Shown: in pieces, positions 1 through 8,313 of the stretch
Layout: every line of letters starts with the position of its first letter
Position numbering within the stretch: position 1 is the first letter of the stretch
Origin: Pedobacter rhizosphaerae
GTDB lineage: Bacteria; Bacteroidota; Bacteroidia; Sphingobacteriales; Sphingobacteriaceae
NCBI RefSeq assembly: GCF_900111155.1
Contig: NZ_FOGG01000029.1
Location: 1-60,582 of the forward strand
Reading direction: 5' to 3'
Length of the DNA stretch: 60,582 nt
Program-made: the position numbers and the translations under genes
The notes under the pieces: generated by a model
Told to the model about the DNA's origin: nothing
The model's database searches: none
The model's input: the letters and a program-made list of their open reading frames with translations, nothing else

Positions 1-340
1 CAAAGATGATAAGAATGGATAATGGGCCAGAATTCATCTCACACAAGCTGGATGAATGGGCGAAGGAAAACAATGTAGAACTGCTTTTTATCGAGCCTGG
101 AGAACCAACACAGAACGCATATATAGAAAGATGCAATGGAAGCATCAGAAGAGAATTGTTAAATGCCTACATATTTCATTCGTTGGATGATGTGAGGGAA
201 AAGGTAGAGGAATGGATGATGGACTATAATTACCATCGACCACACCAGGCATTGAACTTCAAATCTCCCATCGATTTATTGCAGGAAAGTTGAGGACAAA
301 ATTATACTTTTGAATGGTCTGAAAAACAGGGGAGCTTACA
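1..340 (+). mobile_element. IS3-family insertion sequence, right-hand part only
   Basis: The left window edge cuts this element. What remains is the 3' end of the OrfB transposase gene followed by a short non-coding tail. I place the right end at base 340 because the tail closes with AAACAGGGGAGCTTACA (324-340), a terminal sequence typical of IS3 elements ending in CA. Directly after it, at 341, a tyrosine recombinase reading frame resumes. The element therefore appears to have inserted into, or been joined by deletion to, the recombinase gene. The left end and the target duplication lie outside the window, so the exact boundary is inferred. Confidence 0.75.
3..293 (+). CDS. IS3-family transposase OrfB, C-terminal fragment (cut by window edge)
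   Basis: This is the last 96 or so residues of a DDE integrase-core transposase. The second catalytic aspartate is visible in the motif RMDNGPEF, and the catalytic glutamate lies about 35 residues later in NAYIERCNGSIRREL, the spacing expected for the rve domain. The tail motif YNYHRPHQALNFKSP is typical of IS3 OrfB proteins. The frame is open to the left edge, so the internal ATG at base 6 is not the true start. The protein would normally be made as an OrfAB fusion by programmed frameshifting; the left part and OrfA are not in this window. Confidence 0.93.
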   Translation, partial: KMIRMDNGPEFISHKLDEWAKENNVELLFIEPGEPTQNAYIERCNGSIRRELLNAYIFHSLDDVREKVEEWMMDYNYHRPHQALNFKSPIDLLQES

Positions 341-1198
341 CAAGCTTTATCCAAGAAACTAAAATCCAATATCAATAGGAAATACAAAGTAAACCTAAAG
401 ACTATCCACACCCAGTTTACTAATTTTCTAACCGAGAAAGAACTAATTGGAAAGATAGAAGATATTACACTAACTCGGGTTGAACATTTTCTTTCACAAT
501 TCTCTAGTTCAGGCACCTATTACATGAATAAGCGAAGAGATTTAGGAGTTCTTTTCTCAACAATTAATAAACAGCTTAAACATAAAGTGCACGTCATACA
601 GGACAGCGAGAAGATGAAATCCAGTGCCAAGCTTCACAAAATTTACGATGAAGATCAGGTTAAACCCATACTGAATTACTTGAAAGAAAATCATCATAAT
701 TTGTATATATGCTGTCTGATAACTTACGCAACTTTTCTTAGACCACACCACGAGGTTAGAAGCTTGAGAATGAGTCACATTAAAAATGATTGTACAGAAA
801 TACACCTATCTGGGACAGAGAATAAAGGAAAAAGAATAAGAATTGTATACATCCCAGATTATTTGAGAAAAGAGCTATTACCCATAATTGATGGATTAAC
901 ACTAAATGAAAGTCTATTTACTCGGACAATTGAGATCCCAAATGAATATTATTTTAGTACGGCTTGGACAAGGCAGTTTAAGGAAATGTTTAAAATCGGT
1001 TTAATTCAAAAGAATCAAACGATCTATTCATTCAGACATACTGCTGCTGTGCAGGTTTATAATAAAACTAAAGACTTACATATTCTTCAGCAGCTATTAG
1101 GTCACTCTGATATGATTGTCACACTCAAATACCTTCGTGGTTTGGCTGCCATTAAAAATGATGATTTAAAAGCTGTTATGCCAACACTTAATTTATAG
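341..1198 (+). pseudogene. Tyrosine recombinase/phage integrase, 5'-truncated by the IS3 element
   Basis: The frame is open from 323 to 1198 but the first ATG is at 524. Codons 341-523 still encode recognisable SAM-like core-binding domain sequence (IHTQFTNFLTEKELIGKIED and onward), so the gene once started further left and lost its N-terminus at the IS end. The catalytic domain is intact: box I arginine in TFLRPHHEVRSL, a lysine region around NKGKRIRIVYIP, a box II YSFRHTAA (tyrosine at the usual first histidine, as in many Bacteroidota integrases), LLGHSD, and the nucleophile tyrosine in TLKYLRG. It was probably the integrase of the island to its right. Translation from ATG 524 would give a 224-aa catalytic fragment of doubtful activity. 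Confidence 0.85.
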
Positions 1199-1322
1199 TA
1201 TTTTAATTATCCATTATAGCGGAGTATGATTACTTCGCTATTCGTTTTTCGGTTAGAAATCATACAAAACATTAATCAAAGATATAGAGGAACAACTATT
1301 GCAAATTATATCAGAAGTTTTT

Positions 1323-1402
1323 AATCAATTTGCCTCATCTGATGCCTCAGAATAGTGCCTTTAAAGCAATAACATGGCATCTAAAAAAATCAATTTGCCT
1401 CA
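1323..1402. repeat. 15-bp direct repeat AATCAATTTGCCTCA, two copies
   Basis: The 257-bp gap between the recombinase and the next gene holds two identical copies of AATCAATTTGCCTCA, at 1323-1337 and 1388-1402, 65 bp apart. Their place directly downstream of an integrase gene fits arm-type integrase sites or iteron-like sites, but this is inference. No gene or clear terminator was seen in the rest of the gap. Confidence 0.6.
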
Positions 1403-1455
1403 CTTCTATACGAAATTTCTGAAGTACAAGTCGAAGCAATATCTTTACCGTATAT

Positions 1456-2409
1456 ATGGAATACAACTTTGTTACGGAAGAAATAACTGAAATTATTGCT
1501 GATTTAGATATCATTGCTAAATATCATAGCGGATCGAAAGCTTTACTGCATCCAGACAAACCAAATATACTCAGCACAAAGGCTAACATTAGATTGCTTA
1601 TTGGTAAGGAAGGAGATAAATTATCTTTAGTCGATGATTTTAATATAGCGAAAGTTGTGCTAGAAACTGGACTGGAACATAGTCATGTTCAAAATCTGTT
1701 TGTTCTCACCAGAAACATGATTGATATTGAATGGGGCTATTACAAAACTCACTTTACTTCCGAAGATACCAATGAAATCAATCTCCATTCTAGACTAAGA
1801 ATTTTAATATCTGAACTTAAAATTCTTAAGGAGCAGCTTGAAGGCCGAGGCATTCTAGAAACTAAGATAAAATTGAGGCAACTGATGAACAACGGTAAAA
1901 GCATGGTTCCATATGATGTTCCGAATATGGGAGTTACCATAGATAGTAAAGAAGAGAATCTCGAAATTATAAAGCTGGTACTCCTAAATAGATTTAGACA
2001 GATAACCGAATTGAGTTACTTATATCTTCATATCACAACTGAAGAACCAAGTAAATGGTCAGCGGATATTATTGAACAGATGCTAGAGTATTTTTATCAA
2101 CCCTTTTCAGATGCAAGGGCAAAGTGGCTATTTGGAAGATATGCAACTCAAAATATAATAGCATACTTAAAAGCCGAAACGAACTTTCATAAAGAAGATA
2201 TTGAAGTTACCCAGCAACAAGGTGTTCTGATCTACACACTATTTTTACTATTTGGCTTAATTGACATTAAAATCGAAGATGGCATTCCAGAATTTAAATC
2301 AGATCGAGATAAAGCCAAATTAATTCGTTCCTTTCTACGCCAAGACTTAAAGGATAAAGAGATTGAATTCTATAATTTAATGTTTACCTTTTTTCCAGTT
2401 GAAAATTAA
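1456..2409 (+). CDS. Hypothetical protein of the integrated element (317 aa)
   Basis: I do not recognise this protein. It has no signal peptide or membrane segment, is rich in charged and aliphatic residues, and reads as mostly helical. Residues 100-125 (LRILISELKILKEQLEGR) look like a short amphipathic helix or coiled coil. It lies between the integrase remnant and two further element genes on the same strand, with 59 bp to the next ORF, so it probably belongs to the mobile-element backbone. ATG 1456 follows an AT-rich leader without a clear Shine-Dalgarno sequence. Confidence 0.75.
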   Translation: MEYNFVTEEITEIIADLDIIAKYHSGSKALLHPDKPNILSTKANIRLLIGKEGDKLSLVDDFNIAKVVLETGLEHSHVQNLFVLTRNMIDIEWGYYKTHFTSEDTNEINLHSRLRILISELKILKEQLEGRGILETKIKLRQLMNNGKSMVPYDVPNMGVTIDSKEENLEIIKLVLLNRFRQITELSYLYLHITTEEPSKWSADIIEQMLEYFYQPFSDARAKWLFGRYATQNIIAYLKAETNFHKEDIEVTQQQGVLIYTLFLLFGLIDIKIEDGIPEFKSDRDKAKLIRSFLRQDLKDKEIEFYNLMFTFFPVEN

Positions 2410-2471
2410 TCTACTGATTATCAGTTGACACGGATTCTTAAAAAGGTTCTTTTCTGTGACTTTTTTCATTG

Positions 2472-2969
2472 ATGGATACTTGTATCAGAAAGCAACGACA
2501 TGGTGTTGTTGCAACGAACAAATTTCACAAAACAATGAAAAATTCAATTTCAAATGCATCAATGGATGCAACAATCAGATCAGTAAAGGATCTATTTTCT
2601 GATTCTGTTAAAGATAACAAAGATTTATCAACAGAACAATTCTTTAACAGATACATGACAGCCGATGAAGTTTTAGATCAGCGCAAAGAATTGGGGAAAA
2701 TGCCACATGGTCTTGACTACACGTCTATTATCTTTCACAATTGTTGTCAAGGATTAAAAATTACCAGTCCATTGCTTTTAAAGACTGATAGATATGGCAA
2801 CCAATACTTTTGGACAGTATTCTCCAATGGCGCTGGAAGTAAAGCCATTTTAACAAATGGATTTAAAGCATTCCTGAATGATTATCAAAACGGTTTGATC
2901 AAGCCAGAATTCGATTACCGGTCTCTATTAGAAGATGCTTTAATAATGCAAACATTATCGAACAAGTAA
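2472..2969 (+). CDS. Hypothetical protein of the integrated element (165 aa)
   Basis: This is an unrecognised soluble protein. The start is uncertain: a TTG at 2469 is followed directly by ATG 2472, and an internal ATG at 2535 (MKNSISNAS) is also possible, because the first 20 residues are basic and irregular. The C-terminal half holds conserved-looking aromatic patches (YGNQYFWTVFSNGAGSK). It sits 62 bp after the 317-aa gene and 50 bp before the helicase-like gene, all on the same strand, suggesting one operon. No function is proposed. Confidence 0.7.
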   Translation: MDTCIRKQRHGVVATNKFHKTMKNSISNASMDATIRSVKDLFSDSVKDNKDLSTEQFFNRYMTADEVLDQRKELGKMPHGLDYTSIIFHNCCQGLKITSPLLLKTDRYGNQYFWTVFSNGAGSKAILTNGFKAFLNDYQNGLIKPEFDYRSLLEDALIMQTLSNK

Positions 2970-2979
2970 TTTTCAATTC

Positions 2980-3003
2980 AGCGGGGGAGATTCCTCCCTC
3001 GCT
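2980..3003 (+). other. Intercistronic GC-rich hairpin
   Basis: The sequence AGCGGGGGAG-attc-CTCCCTCGCT forms a nearly perfect hairpin in an otherwise AT-rich setting, starting 10 bp after the stop of the 165-aa gene and ending 16 bp before the helicase-like start. It has no T-run, so it is more likely an mRNA processing or attenuation element than an intrinsic terminator. Confidence 0.55.
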
Positions 3004-3019
3004 ATTTAAAGCTGACCAC

Positions 3020-4834
3020 ATGAATATTAGGAATATAACATGCGTAAATAAAGACGTTATGCTTTGGCAAATTGAGCCATACGCATCAAAAGGATTACCA
3101 ATCAATGCTTTATTCGATAAAGGGAGATGTGGAATTGGTGGAACAACACTAGAAATCGAACAGAATAGACACAGCATAATTGTTGTTCCAACTACCCCAT
3201 CAATATTAGGAAAATGCAAAGATTATCCAAGTATTCTTCCAGTTATGGGAGATGAAAAGATGAGCTATGAAATGAAAGTTAAACGAATAATTGATAAACT
3301 GAAAAGTGGAGAATCAAATATTAAAATTATGACCACTCCTGATAGTTTCGAATGTATCATTGAAGCCGCTAGTAGAATTGACAGACTTGAATGGTTATTT
3401 GACGAGTTCTTTTTATTATTAGATGAGTGCCATTCATTTATAACCGAGGCTTTCAGAAAGAAAATTACGATCCCTTTCAGATACTTATGGTATTTTAAAT
3501 CCAAATGCCTGATATCAGCCACACCGATTAAATTTAGCGACCCGAAGTTTGCTACATTAGAGCAACACGAAATTAAAATAAATGAAGAACTTGGAACAAT
3601 AGAGCTTATTGAAACTTCAGATATTAATGGTGTTGTTCAATTTGTATTAAGTAATCCCGATAAGTTCCCTGACAATGTGCATATCTTCTACAATTCGGTT
3701 GCACAGCTTTCTAAGAGAGTACTAAATGTATTTAAAGAATTAGGAAGTATAGAATGCAATATCTATTGCAGTAAAAGTGATGATAACTTTAAAAAGCTAG
3801 GCGATATCTCAGGCATGTTTAAAGAAGAACCTGTAACCGGAGAATACAAGAAATTTAACATCTACACATCGAAATACTTTGAAGCCTTTGACCTAAAAGA
3901 CCCTAACGCAACGATCATTCTTATAACAGATGTAAATGCAAAACATACCAAAGTTGGCATAACTAACAAAGGCTTTCAGGCAATCGGCAGATTACGAAGT
4001 AAACCAAATAGGATAATTCACTTTACGAACCATTCAGATTTAGGTTATAAACGAGACCTAAAGTACTTTAAAAGAAAGCATACAATATACGCTAGAGATG
4101 TAATTAATGGTTATCAAAATCATGTTTTAAGATGCAATAAGACTAAACTTAAACCATATTCGAAGTTTAAGGAAATGGTTGAGAATTACGCAGAAGTATC
4201 CAAAGATGGCCTAACGGTTAATTATGAAATTATAAAAGTTGACCAATTTGCCAATCATGAAGCTTGTAATGAAGAGTACAATAATATGGATTATATCCAG
4301 AAAGCCTGGGAATCATGTAACTATATGGTTAAAAGAAGGAGAATAAGACCTTTTGTAACAGAGATAGCTAGCCGAATGTTAGTGGCAGATCAAATTAGGG
4401 AAGCATTAGAAAAGATACATTATTTGGAAGTGAACAAAGATAATATGCTTTTCGACAGCGATTATCTTGACGGCATGTCGGAAGTAAAGATTTTAAACAA
4501 GCACTTTGAACTTGCATACAAGGCTTATCACAATTTAGGGTTAACAAAGATATATGAGATTGGTCTGGACTCAAAAAAGCTTAAAGCAGCTCTATACGAG
4601 AAGTTTGATGAAGTCGCTAAGCTCAATATAAAGATGCAACTGGCGAGCATGATTACCGAAAGCCGCCATTATACAAATGCTGAATTAAAAACTATCTTAC
4701 AGGAACTTTATAATAATAGTGATTATAGAACTGTTAATGGAAAAGTAAAAACGGCTACCGCCTTGCAAATTGAAGATTACATTTCAAATTGGACAAAGGA
4801 TAAGCGGGGGTATCACATTGAATGTAAATTTTAA
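3020..4834 (+). CDS. SF2 DEAD/DEAH-like helicase domain protein with degenerate Walker A (604 aa)
   Basis: The domain order fits a superfamily 2 helicase. Residues 35-42 read GRCGIGGT at the Walker A site, but the invariant lysine is replaced by glycine at residue 41. Walker B is a DECH box (LLLDECHSF, about 132-140), motif III is SAT (CLISATP, about 163-169), and motif VI reads QAIGRLR (about 320-326), with further basic sequence after it. The C-terminal 250 residues are helical and unrecognised. It is the largest gene of the element backbone and is probably a replication or DNA-processing protein of the island. Whether it hydrolyses ATP is uncertain because of the missing lysine. It has no membrane segment. 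Confidence 0.75.
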   Translation: MNIRNITCVNKDVMLWQIEPYASKGLPINALFDKGRCGIGGTTLEIEQNRHSIIVVPTTPSILGKCKDYPSILPVMGDEKMSYEMKVKRIIDKLKSGESNIKIMTTPDSFECIIEAASRIDRLEWLFDEFFLLLDECHSFITEAFRKKITIPFRYLWYFKSKCLISATPIKFSDPKFATLEQHEIKINEELGTIELIETSDINGVVQFVLSNPDKFPDNVHIFYNSVAQLSKRVLNVFKELGSIECNIYCSKSDDNFKKLGDISGMFKEEPVTGEYKKFNIYTSKYFEAFDLKDPNATIILITDVNAKHTKVGITNKGFQAIGRLRSKPNRIIHFTNHSDLGYKRDLKYFKRKHTIYARDVINGYQNHVLRCNKTKLKPYSKFKEMVENYAEVSKDGLTVNYEIIKVDQFANHEACNEEYNNMDYIQKAWESCNYMVKRRRIRPFVTEIASRMLVADQIREALEKIHYLEVNKDNMLFDSDYLDGMSEVKILNKHFELAYKAYHNLGLTKIYEIGLDSKKLKAALYEKFDEVAKLNIKMQLASMITESRHYTNAELKTILQELYNNSDYRTVNGKVKTATALQIEDYISNWTKDKRGYHIECKF

Positions 4835-5356
4835 ATGAATGAATCAGTTAATCAATAGAAAATTTATTAAGTAAATCAATCAATAATGTCTCTTATAAAG
4901 GGAAATGTAAAATCGGTTAAAAAACTTTCCGTTTTCCGAACTAAGGCTTCAGGCTATAGATGTCCAGCCTATTCCAAAAAATATTTTTTTATTTTCAAAT
5001 TAGCACATTAAAATCAACCTGTGTTTATCAAACGACAATGGTATTAACTACATACCCCCGTACCTTTCTCTAGAGGGAAATACAATGAATTACAACTTCC
5101 AAAGCCAAACTTTTCACTAGAACATTCAACGAGAAGCCTGTCTAAATCCCTTGATTTTCAATCTAAAAACTGATAAGTTGAAAACCGATATTTACAATTT
5201 CATTCATCTAACCTCATACGACATTTCCCACCTAAACAATACTAAATTGGTCAAAATCTAACAAAATAGATTCCCCGATATACCAATCCAGAATTACTAA
5301 AATAACAATGCATCGCCTAAAACGCGGTGAATTTCCATTATATACCAATACGACTT
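4835..5356. other. Long AT-rich non-coding stretch
   Basis: About 520 bp without a credible reading frame on either strand. It starts with AT-rich repeats of the type TCAATCAATAA, has an imperfect hairpin near 5312-5330 (CGCCTAAAACGCGGTGA) and ends in a terminator-like hairpin with no ORF in front of it. It could hold an origin, a non-coding RNA or the remains of a deleted gene. None of these can be proved from sequence alone. Confidence 0.5.
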
Positions 5357-5382
5357 AAATGCTTCCAGACGGAGGCATTTTT
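5357..5382 (+). terminator. Intrinsic terminator-like hairpin not preceded by a CDS
   Basis: The arms AAATGCTTCC (5357-5366) and GGAGGCATTT (5371-5380) pair around AGAC, with one G-T pair, and run into TTTTT. The nearest upstream stop codon is more than 500 bp away, so the terminated transcript would be a non-coding RNA or a very long 3' UTR of the helicase-like gene. Confidence 0.65.
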
Positions 5383-5419
5383 CATTTAACCCAAGTTTTA
5401 CATTTTAAATTCTATTCAG

Positions 5420-5935
5420 ATGAAAGCGCAAGCAAGATCACAAAAGACGGTACAACCGCAAACACAATTTGTTGTTATAAACGAGCAACAAGTATTGATT
5501 AACAAAGAAGTTCACAAAGCATACAATCTAATTGTTGATGCTGCTCTGGAGCAACTACGCAAATTTGACCTAGCTAAATACAGGACTTATGCCACTGTTG
5601 ATCATTTAAAAAACGAATACAAGAGCAACATGATTTCAGAGCATTTAAATTACTTTTGGAATATCACACTTTCTAACAGCAAAGATGGTCGATCATTCAT
5701 ATTTATAGACCTTGGTTCTGAAGCACTAGAGCGCTTTGGTTCAGGTCTTACTAATATTTTTCTTCGGAAAGCATACGAACTTACCCAATCACACGATAAT
5801 ACAACAGGAATCGAATATGCCTTAAGAATAAACTTTAGAGAGGCTGACCAACATCACAACTTCTTTTACCGTAGAGTTGCTGAAGGTGAGAATAATTATG
5901 TTTCCATTGCTACGGTTGATAAACTAGAGTCTTAA
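5420..5935 (+). CDS. Hypothetical cytoplasmic protein (171 aa)
   Basis: This is an unrecognised protein without signal peptide or membrane segments. It is charged, with a Gln/Thr-rich N-terminus (about residues 1-20) and mixed alpha/beta-looking sequence (FIFIDLGSEALERFGSGL). The start ATG at 5420 is the first in frame, 38 bp after the hairpin at 5357-5382. A strong intrinsic terminator follows 7 bp after the stop codon, so it is a single-gene transcription unit. Its role in the island is unknown. Confidence 0.75.
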   Translation: MKAQARSQKTVQPQTQFVVINEQQVLINKEVHKAYNLIVDAALEQLRKFDLAKYRTYATVDHLKNEYKSNMISEHLNYFWNITLSNSKDGRSFIFIDLGSEALERFGSGLTNIFLRKAYELTQSHDNTTGIEYALRINFREADQHHNFFYRRVAEGENNYVSIATVDKLES

Positions 5936-5941
5936 AAATAG

Positions 5942-5962
5942 AGCGCAGAAATGCGCTTTATT
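5942..5962 (+). terminator. Intrinsic terminator of the 171-aa gene
   Basis: The perfect stem AGCGCA/TGCGCT with a GAAA tetraloop (5942-5957) is followed by TTATT, 7 bp after the stop codon at 5935. Confidence 0.85.
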
Positions 5963-5965
5963 ATG

Positions 5966-6005
5966 GTTTCCCGTAATAAAACGTAAAATTGAATAAATAG
6001 CTTTG
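5966..6005 (+). promoter_or_regulatory. CCCGTA-type promoter candidate (copy 1), antisense to the XRE gene
   Basis: A half-site GGTTTCCCGTAAT at 5966-5977 lies 27 bp upstream of TAGCTTTG (5998-6005), a perfect match to the Bacteroidota -7 box TAnnTTTG. The same layout recurs at 9714-9759 and 11727-11773. Transcription would start near 6012 and run against the minus-strand XRE gene, so it may make an antisense or leader RNA. This is inference from position only. Confidence 0.4.
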
Positions 6006-6015
6006 ACTAAGAAAG

Positions 6016-6288
6016 TTATTTATTCACGTTTGATTCTGGAAGAAAATCTTTAGGGGAACACTTGAATATTACCGAGAGTTTATCAATATGGTCAAGATTA
6101 TACTTTGATGGGTAATTAGGACTTTCAACTTGACCTATAAAACCATTGGATACATCAAGCATGACAGCAAGCTCCGACTGGCTAAAATTTGCCTGTTCTC
6201 GTAATGCCTTAGCCTTACTGATTACAAACATCTCAATCTCTGATTTAAGTACTTGTTTAGCCACGTACGAAAAAAGAGATAAATCCAA
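6016..6288 (-). CDS. XRE-family helix-turn-helix regulator (90 aa)
   Basis: The helix-turn-helix spans about residues 25-80: FSQSELAVMLDVSNGFIGQV is the DNA-binding unit, followed by the C-terminal SPKDFLP motif common to short XRE proteins of Bacteroidota. It is divergent from the secreted-protein genes that begin at 6347, with a palindromic operator between them, and is probably an autorepressor that also controls those genes. The start is unsure: TTG at 6288 sits only 1 nt after AAGGAGG, GTG at 6264 and ATG at 6231 are alternatives. The domain itself is clear with any of them. Confidence 0.85.
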   Translation of the reverse strand: MDLSLFSYVAKQVLKSEIEMFVISKAKALREQANFSQSELAVMLDVSNGFIGQVESPNYPSKYNLDHIDKLSVIFKCSPKDFLPESNVNK

Positions 6289-6294
6289 ACCTCC

Positions 6295-6316
6295 TTACTT
6301 AGTAATAACTAAGTAA
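6295..6316. promoter_or_regulatory. Palindromic operator between divergent genes
   Basis: TTACTTAGT (6295-6303) and ACTAAGTAA (6308-6316) form a perfect 9-bp inverted repeat around AATA. It lies 7 bp upstream of the farthest XRE start and 31 bp before the secreted-protein start. This size and position are typical for the operator of a dimeric XRE protein. Confidence 0.7.
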
Positions 6317-6346
6317 TTACTATTTTTACACTAAATTCTAGATCAA

Positions 6347-6922
6347 ATGAAAAGTAAATTATTACTCATTGCACTGTTCATGACAGCAGTAAAATCATCT
6401 TGGGGTCAAGTCGACTTCCCCGTTTACAAGCCATTGCCACCAGTTCCACGTCAAAGTATTCCAACGCCAATCCCGCAATTACAACCACAATATAGACAGA
6501 GAAGCTACGAGGAATCTGAAAAAGAAATGAAAGTAATTGCAAAATTCGTAATCGAAAACGCAACCATTGATGGAAAAGACTACTCTAAGTACTACCGGGA
6601 TAACCAAGCCTGTTTGGTAATTTATACGCAAGCAGATTCAAAGGAAATATACTTTGCCACATACATACCTGTTACTAAATCCATCAGTACGGGGATTATG
6701 ACTAATCTTGATCTTCGCAGTGAGGCAGCAACTTCTAACAGTTACAAAACTCAAACATCAAAGTTTAAATGGTTTTTTAGTAACAGCTACGATAATGTAA
6801 AAGGAACAGCAGATGTTCATCTTCTAAAGATATATACTGAAAACGATACAGCCTTTTCTTGCACAATAAGCTCAAAAGATACTTTTTTGAAATTTACTGG
6901 ACGTATGGAGGATCCTAATTAA
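6347..6922 (+). CDS. Secreted hypothetical protein (191 aa)
   Basis: The N-terminus is a Sec signal peptide with a basic start (MKSK), a hydrophobic core and a likely cleavage after SSWGQ (about residue 21). A proline-rich stretch follows (residues 24-48), then a beta-rich domain of about 140 residues with no recognised family. It is divergent from the XRE gene across the 6295-6316 palindrome and only 5 bp upstream of another secreted-protein gene, so the two probably form an operon under that regulator. Its product likely acts in the periplasm or at the cell surface. Confidence 0.8.
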   Translation: MKSKLLLIALFMTAVKSSWGQVDFPVYKPLPPVPRQSIPTPIPQLQPQYRQRSYEESEKEMKVIAKFVIENATIDGKDYSKYYRDNQACLVIYTQADSKEIYFATYIPVTKSISTGIMTNLDLRSEAATSNSYKTQTSKFKWFFSNSYDNVKGTADVHLLKIYTENDTAFSCTISSKDTFLKFTGRMEDPN

Positions 6923-6927
6923 TTACA

Positions 6928-7470
6928 ATGAAATTGCTATACACATTTATTATATTTCTGACATCATTTAGTTTTTGTCACGCACAATACGCAAAGGAAC
7001 TTGACGAAAAAAATGGATTCAACAAATTTATTCTGGGGCAAAGCTTAGAGGATATTAAAGAGGTTGCCAAAGTCAAAGCGTTAAAGAACGGGTCTAATGA
7101 TAAAAGAATGACCTATTATGAAGTAAAGAACATCAAAGATTTTAAAATCTTTGAATATACGCTAAAGAAGATTGAACTATGGTTTTATAATGATAAGCTT
7201 TGGTATATCGAAGTTTACCCAGCCTATGTATACACTCAGGAACAGAACGACCTGATTAATCAAGATATTCTTCGCCGCATTCAGAATCAATATGGTGGTT
7301 TCCAAGAAAAAGAACTTACGCCACAAGACAAACTTATTGGACGAAATGCTAAGTACGAATTATATGGTAAAAAAGTATTCTTGAGATACTCTGGTGGACG
7401 TGGTTATTATAGCTTTTGTGATTTAGTGACTAGAAACAATCTTTTAAAGGAGCAAGATTCAGGTTTATAA
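6928..7470 (+). CDS. Secreted hypothetical protein (180 aa)
   Basis: A signal peptide (MKLLYTFIIFLTSFSFCHAQ) is followed by a mature domain of about 160 residues. The opening NGFNKFILGQSLEDIK resembles small exported Bacteroidota proteins in which a short helix is followed by a beta-sheet comparing flux-like values, but I cannot assign a family. The gene starts 5 bp after the previous stop and is surely co-transcribed with it. No catalytic motif is evident. Confidence 0.8.
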   Translation: MKLLYTFIIFLTSFSFCHAQYAKELDEKNGFNKFILGQSLEDIKEVAKVKALKNGSNDKRMTYYEVKNIKDFKIFEYTLKKIELWFYNDKLWYIEVYPAYVYTQEQNDLINQDILRRIQNQYGGFQEKELTPQDKLIGRNAKYELYGKKVFLRYSGGRGYYSFCDLVTRNNLLKEQDSGL

Positions 7471-7580
7471 TCTGTTTCTCAAATTTTGGAGAACAAAAAG
7501 ATACTCTTTCAAATTGAGTTGATTGATACGAACAAATATTTCAGCACAGTTGATCAATTTTATTTCTCATACAATTTAAT

Positions 7581-8183
7581 ATGCCTTTAGCAATTTATCC
7601 AACAACATTAATCTGTGCGATAATCATCGTATACATATACAGTCACTTTAAAAAGTCTAATGATACTAAATCCGATGCAAAAATGACCGAACCTGAGATG
7701 AGCTTAGATTATCATGGTGAAACTGAAAATGAATTTACCAAACGTTGTTATACTTTTATCAAAAACTGGTTTGATCGGAATGATCTTAAGGTATATTCTT
7801 CCAATAGGGAATCATTCAGAATTGGTTTTGAAGAGCGAGATGGTACATTAGTTGACTATTTTATAGACAGTTACTTCAATAAAAAAGTAATTGTATTTCA
7901 AGCACCACTTTATTATGATATACCAGATCATAAGCTCGTTGAGGTATCGGAGTTTATTAATAGGTTAAACAGTAATCTTTTTATCGGTTCGTTGTACTTG
8001 AACTATGAAAAGAGGCGAGTTGAAGCAAGATTGGTTTACCATATAGGAAACAAGGATTTGGATGATGATTCATTTGAATTTTACTATAATACCTTAACTG
8101 CCGTAAAGGCTAGAAAATCAATAGATAAGATTATTCAAAAGAATGAAAATCCCGCACTTGTGGCCATAGATTGGCCTAATTAG
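7581..8183 (+). CDS. Membrane-anchored YbjN-like protein (200 aa)
   Basis: One N-terminal membrane segment (residues 4-22) is followed by a soluble domain of about 150 residues. Its sequence pattern (VEVSEFINRLNSNLFIGSLY then LNYEKRRVEARLVYHIG and a helix ending in ARKSIDKII) matches the YbjN or type-III-chaperone-like fold, a small alpha/beta domain often involved in protein binding. I infer a membrane-tethered binding protein. It is followed by a strong terminator at 8268-8296, so it ends its transcription unit. The family call is by motif pattern only. Confidence 0.65.
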   Translation: MPLAIYPTTLICAIIIVYIYSHFKKSNDTKSDAKMTEPEMSLDYHGETENEFTKRCYTFIKNWFDRNDLKVYSSNRESFRIGFEERDGTLVDYFIDSYFNKKVIVFQAPLYYDIPDHKLVEVSEFINRLNSNLFIGSLYLNYEKRRVEARLVYHIGNKDLDDDSFEFYYNTLTAVKARKSIDKIIQKNENPALVAIDWPN

Positions 8184-8267
8184 CATTCTGACAGACCATT
8201 TTTTAAAGTTTGTGGCATGCAAGAGAAATAACAGGATTTCATCCTATCAGTTTTAACCTGCTACTTT

Positions 8268-8296
8268 AAGAGCCATAGCAATGTGGCTCTTTTTTG
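8268..8296 (+). terminator. Intrinsic terminator after the YbjN-like gene
   Basis: AGAGCCA (8269-8275) pairs with TGGCTCT (8284-8290) around an 8-nt loop and runs into TTTTTT. It is 85 bp after the stop codon. Confidence 0.88.
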
Positions 8297-8313
8297 TTAT
8301 AATTGGATTCTAA

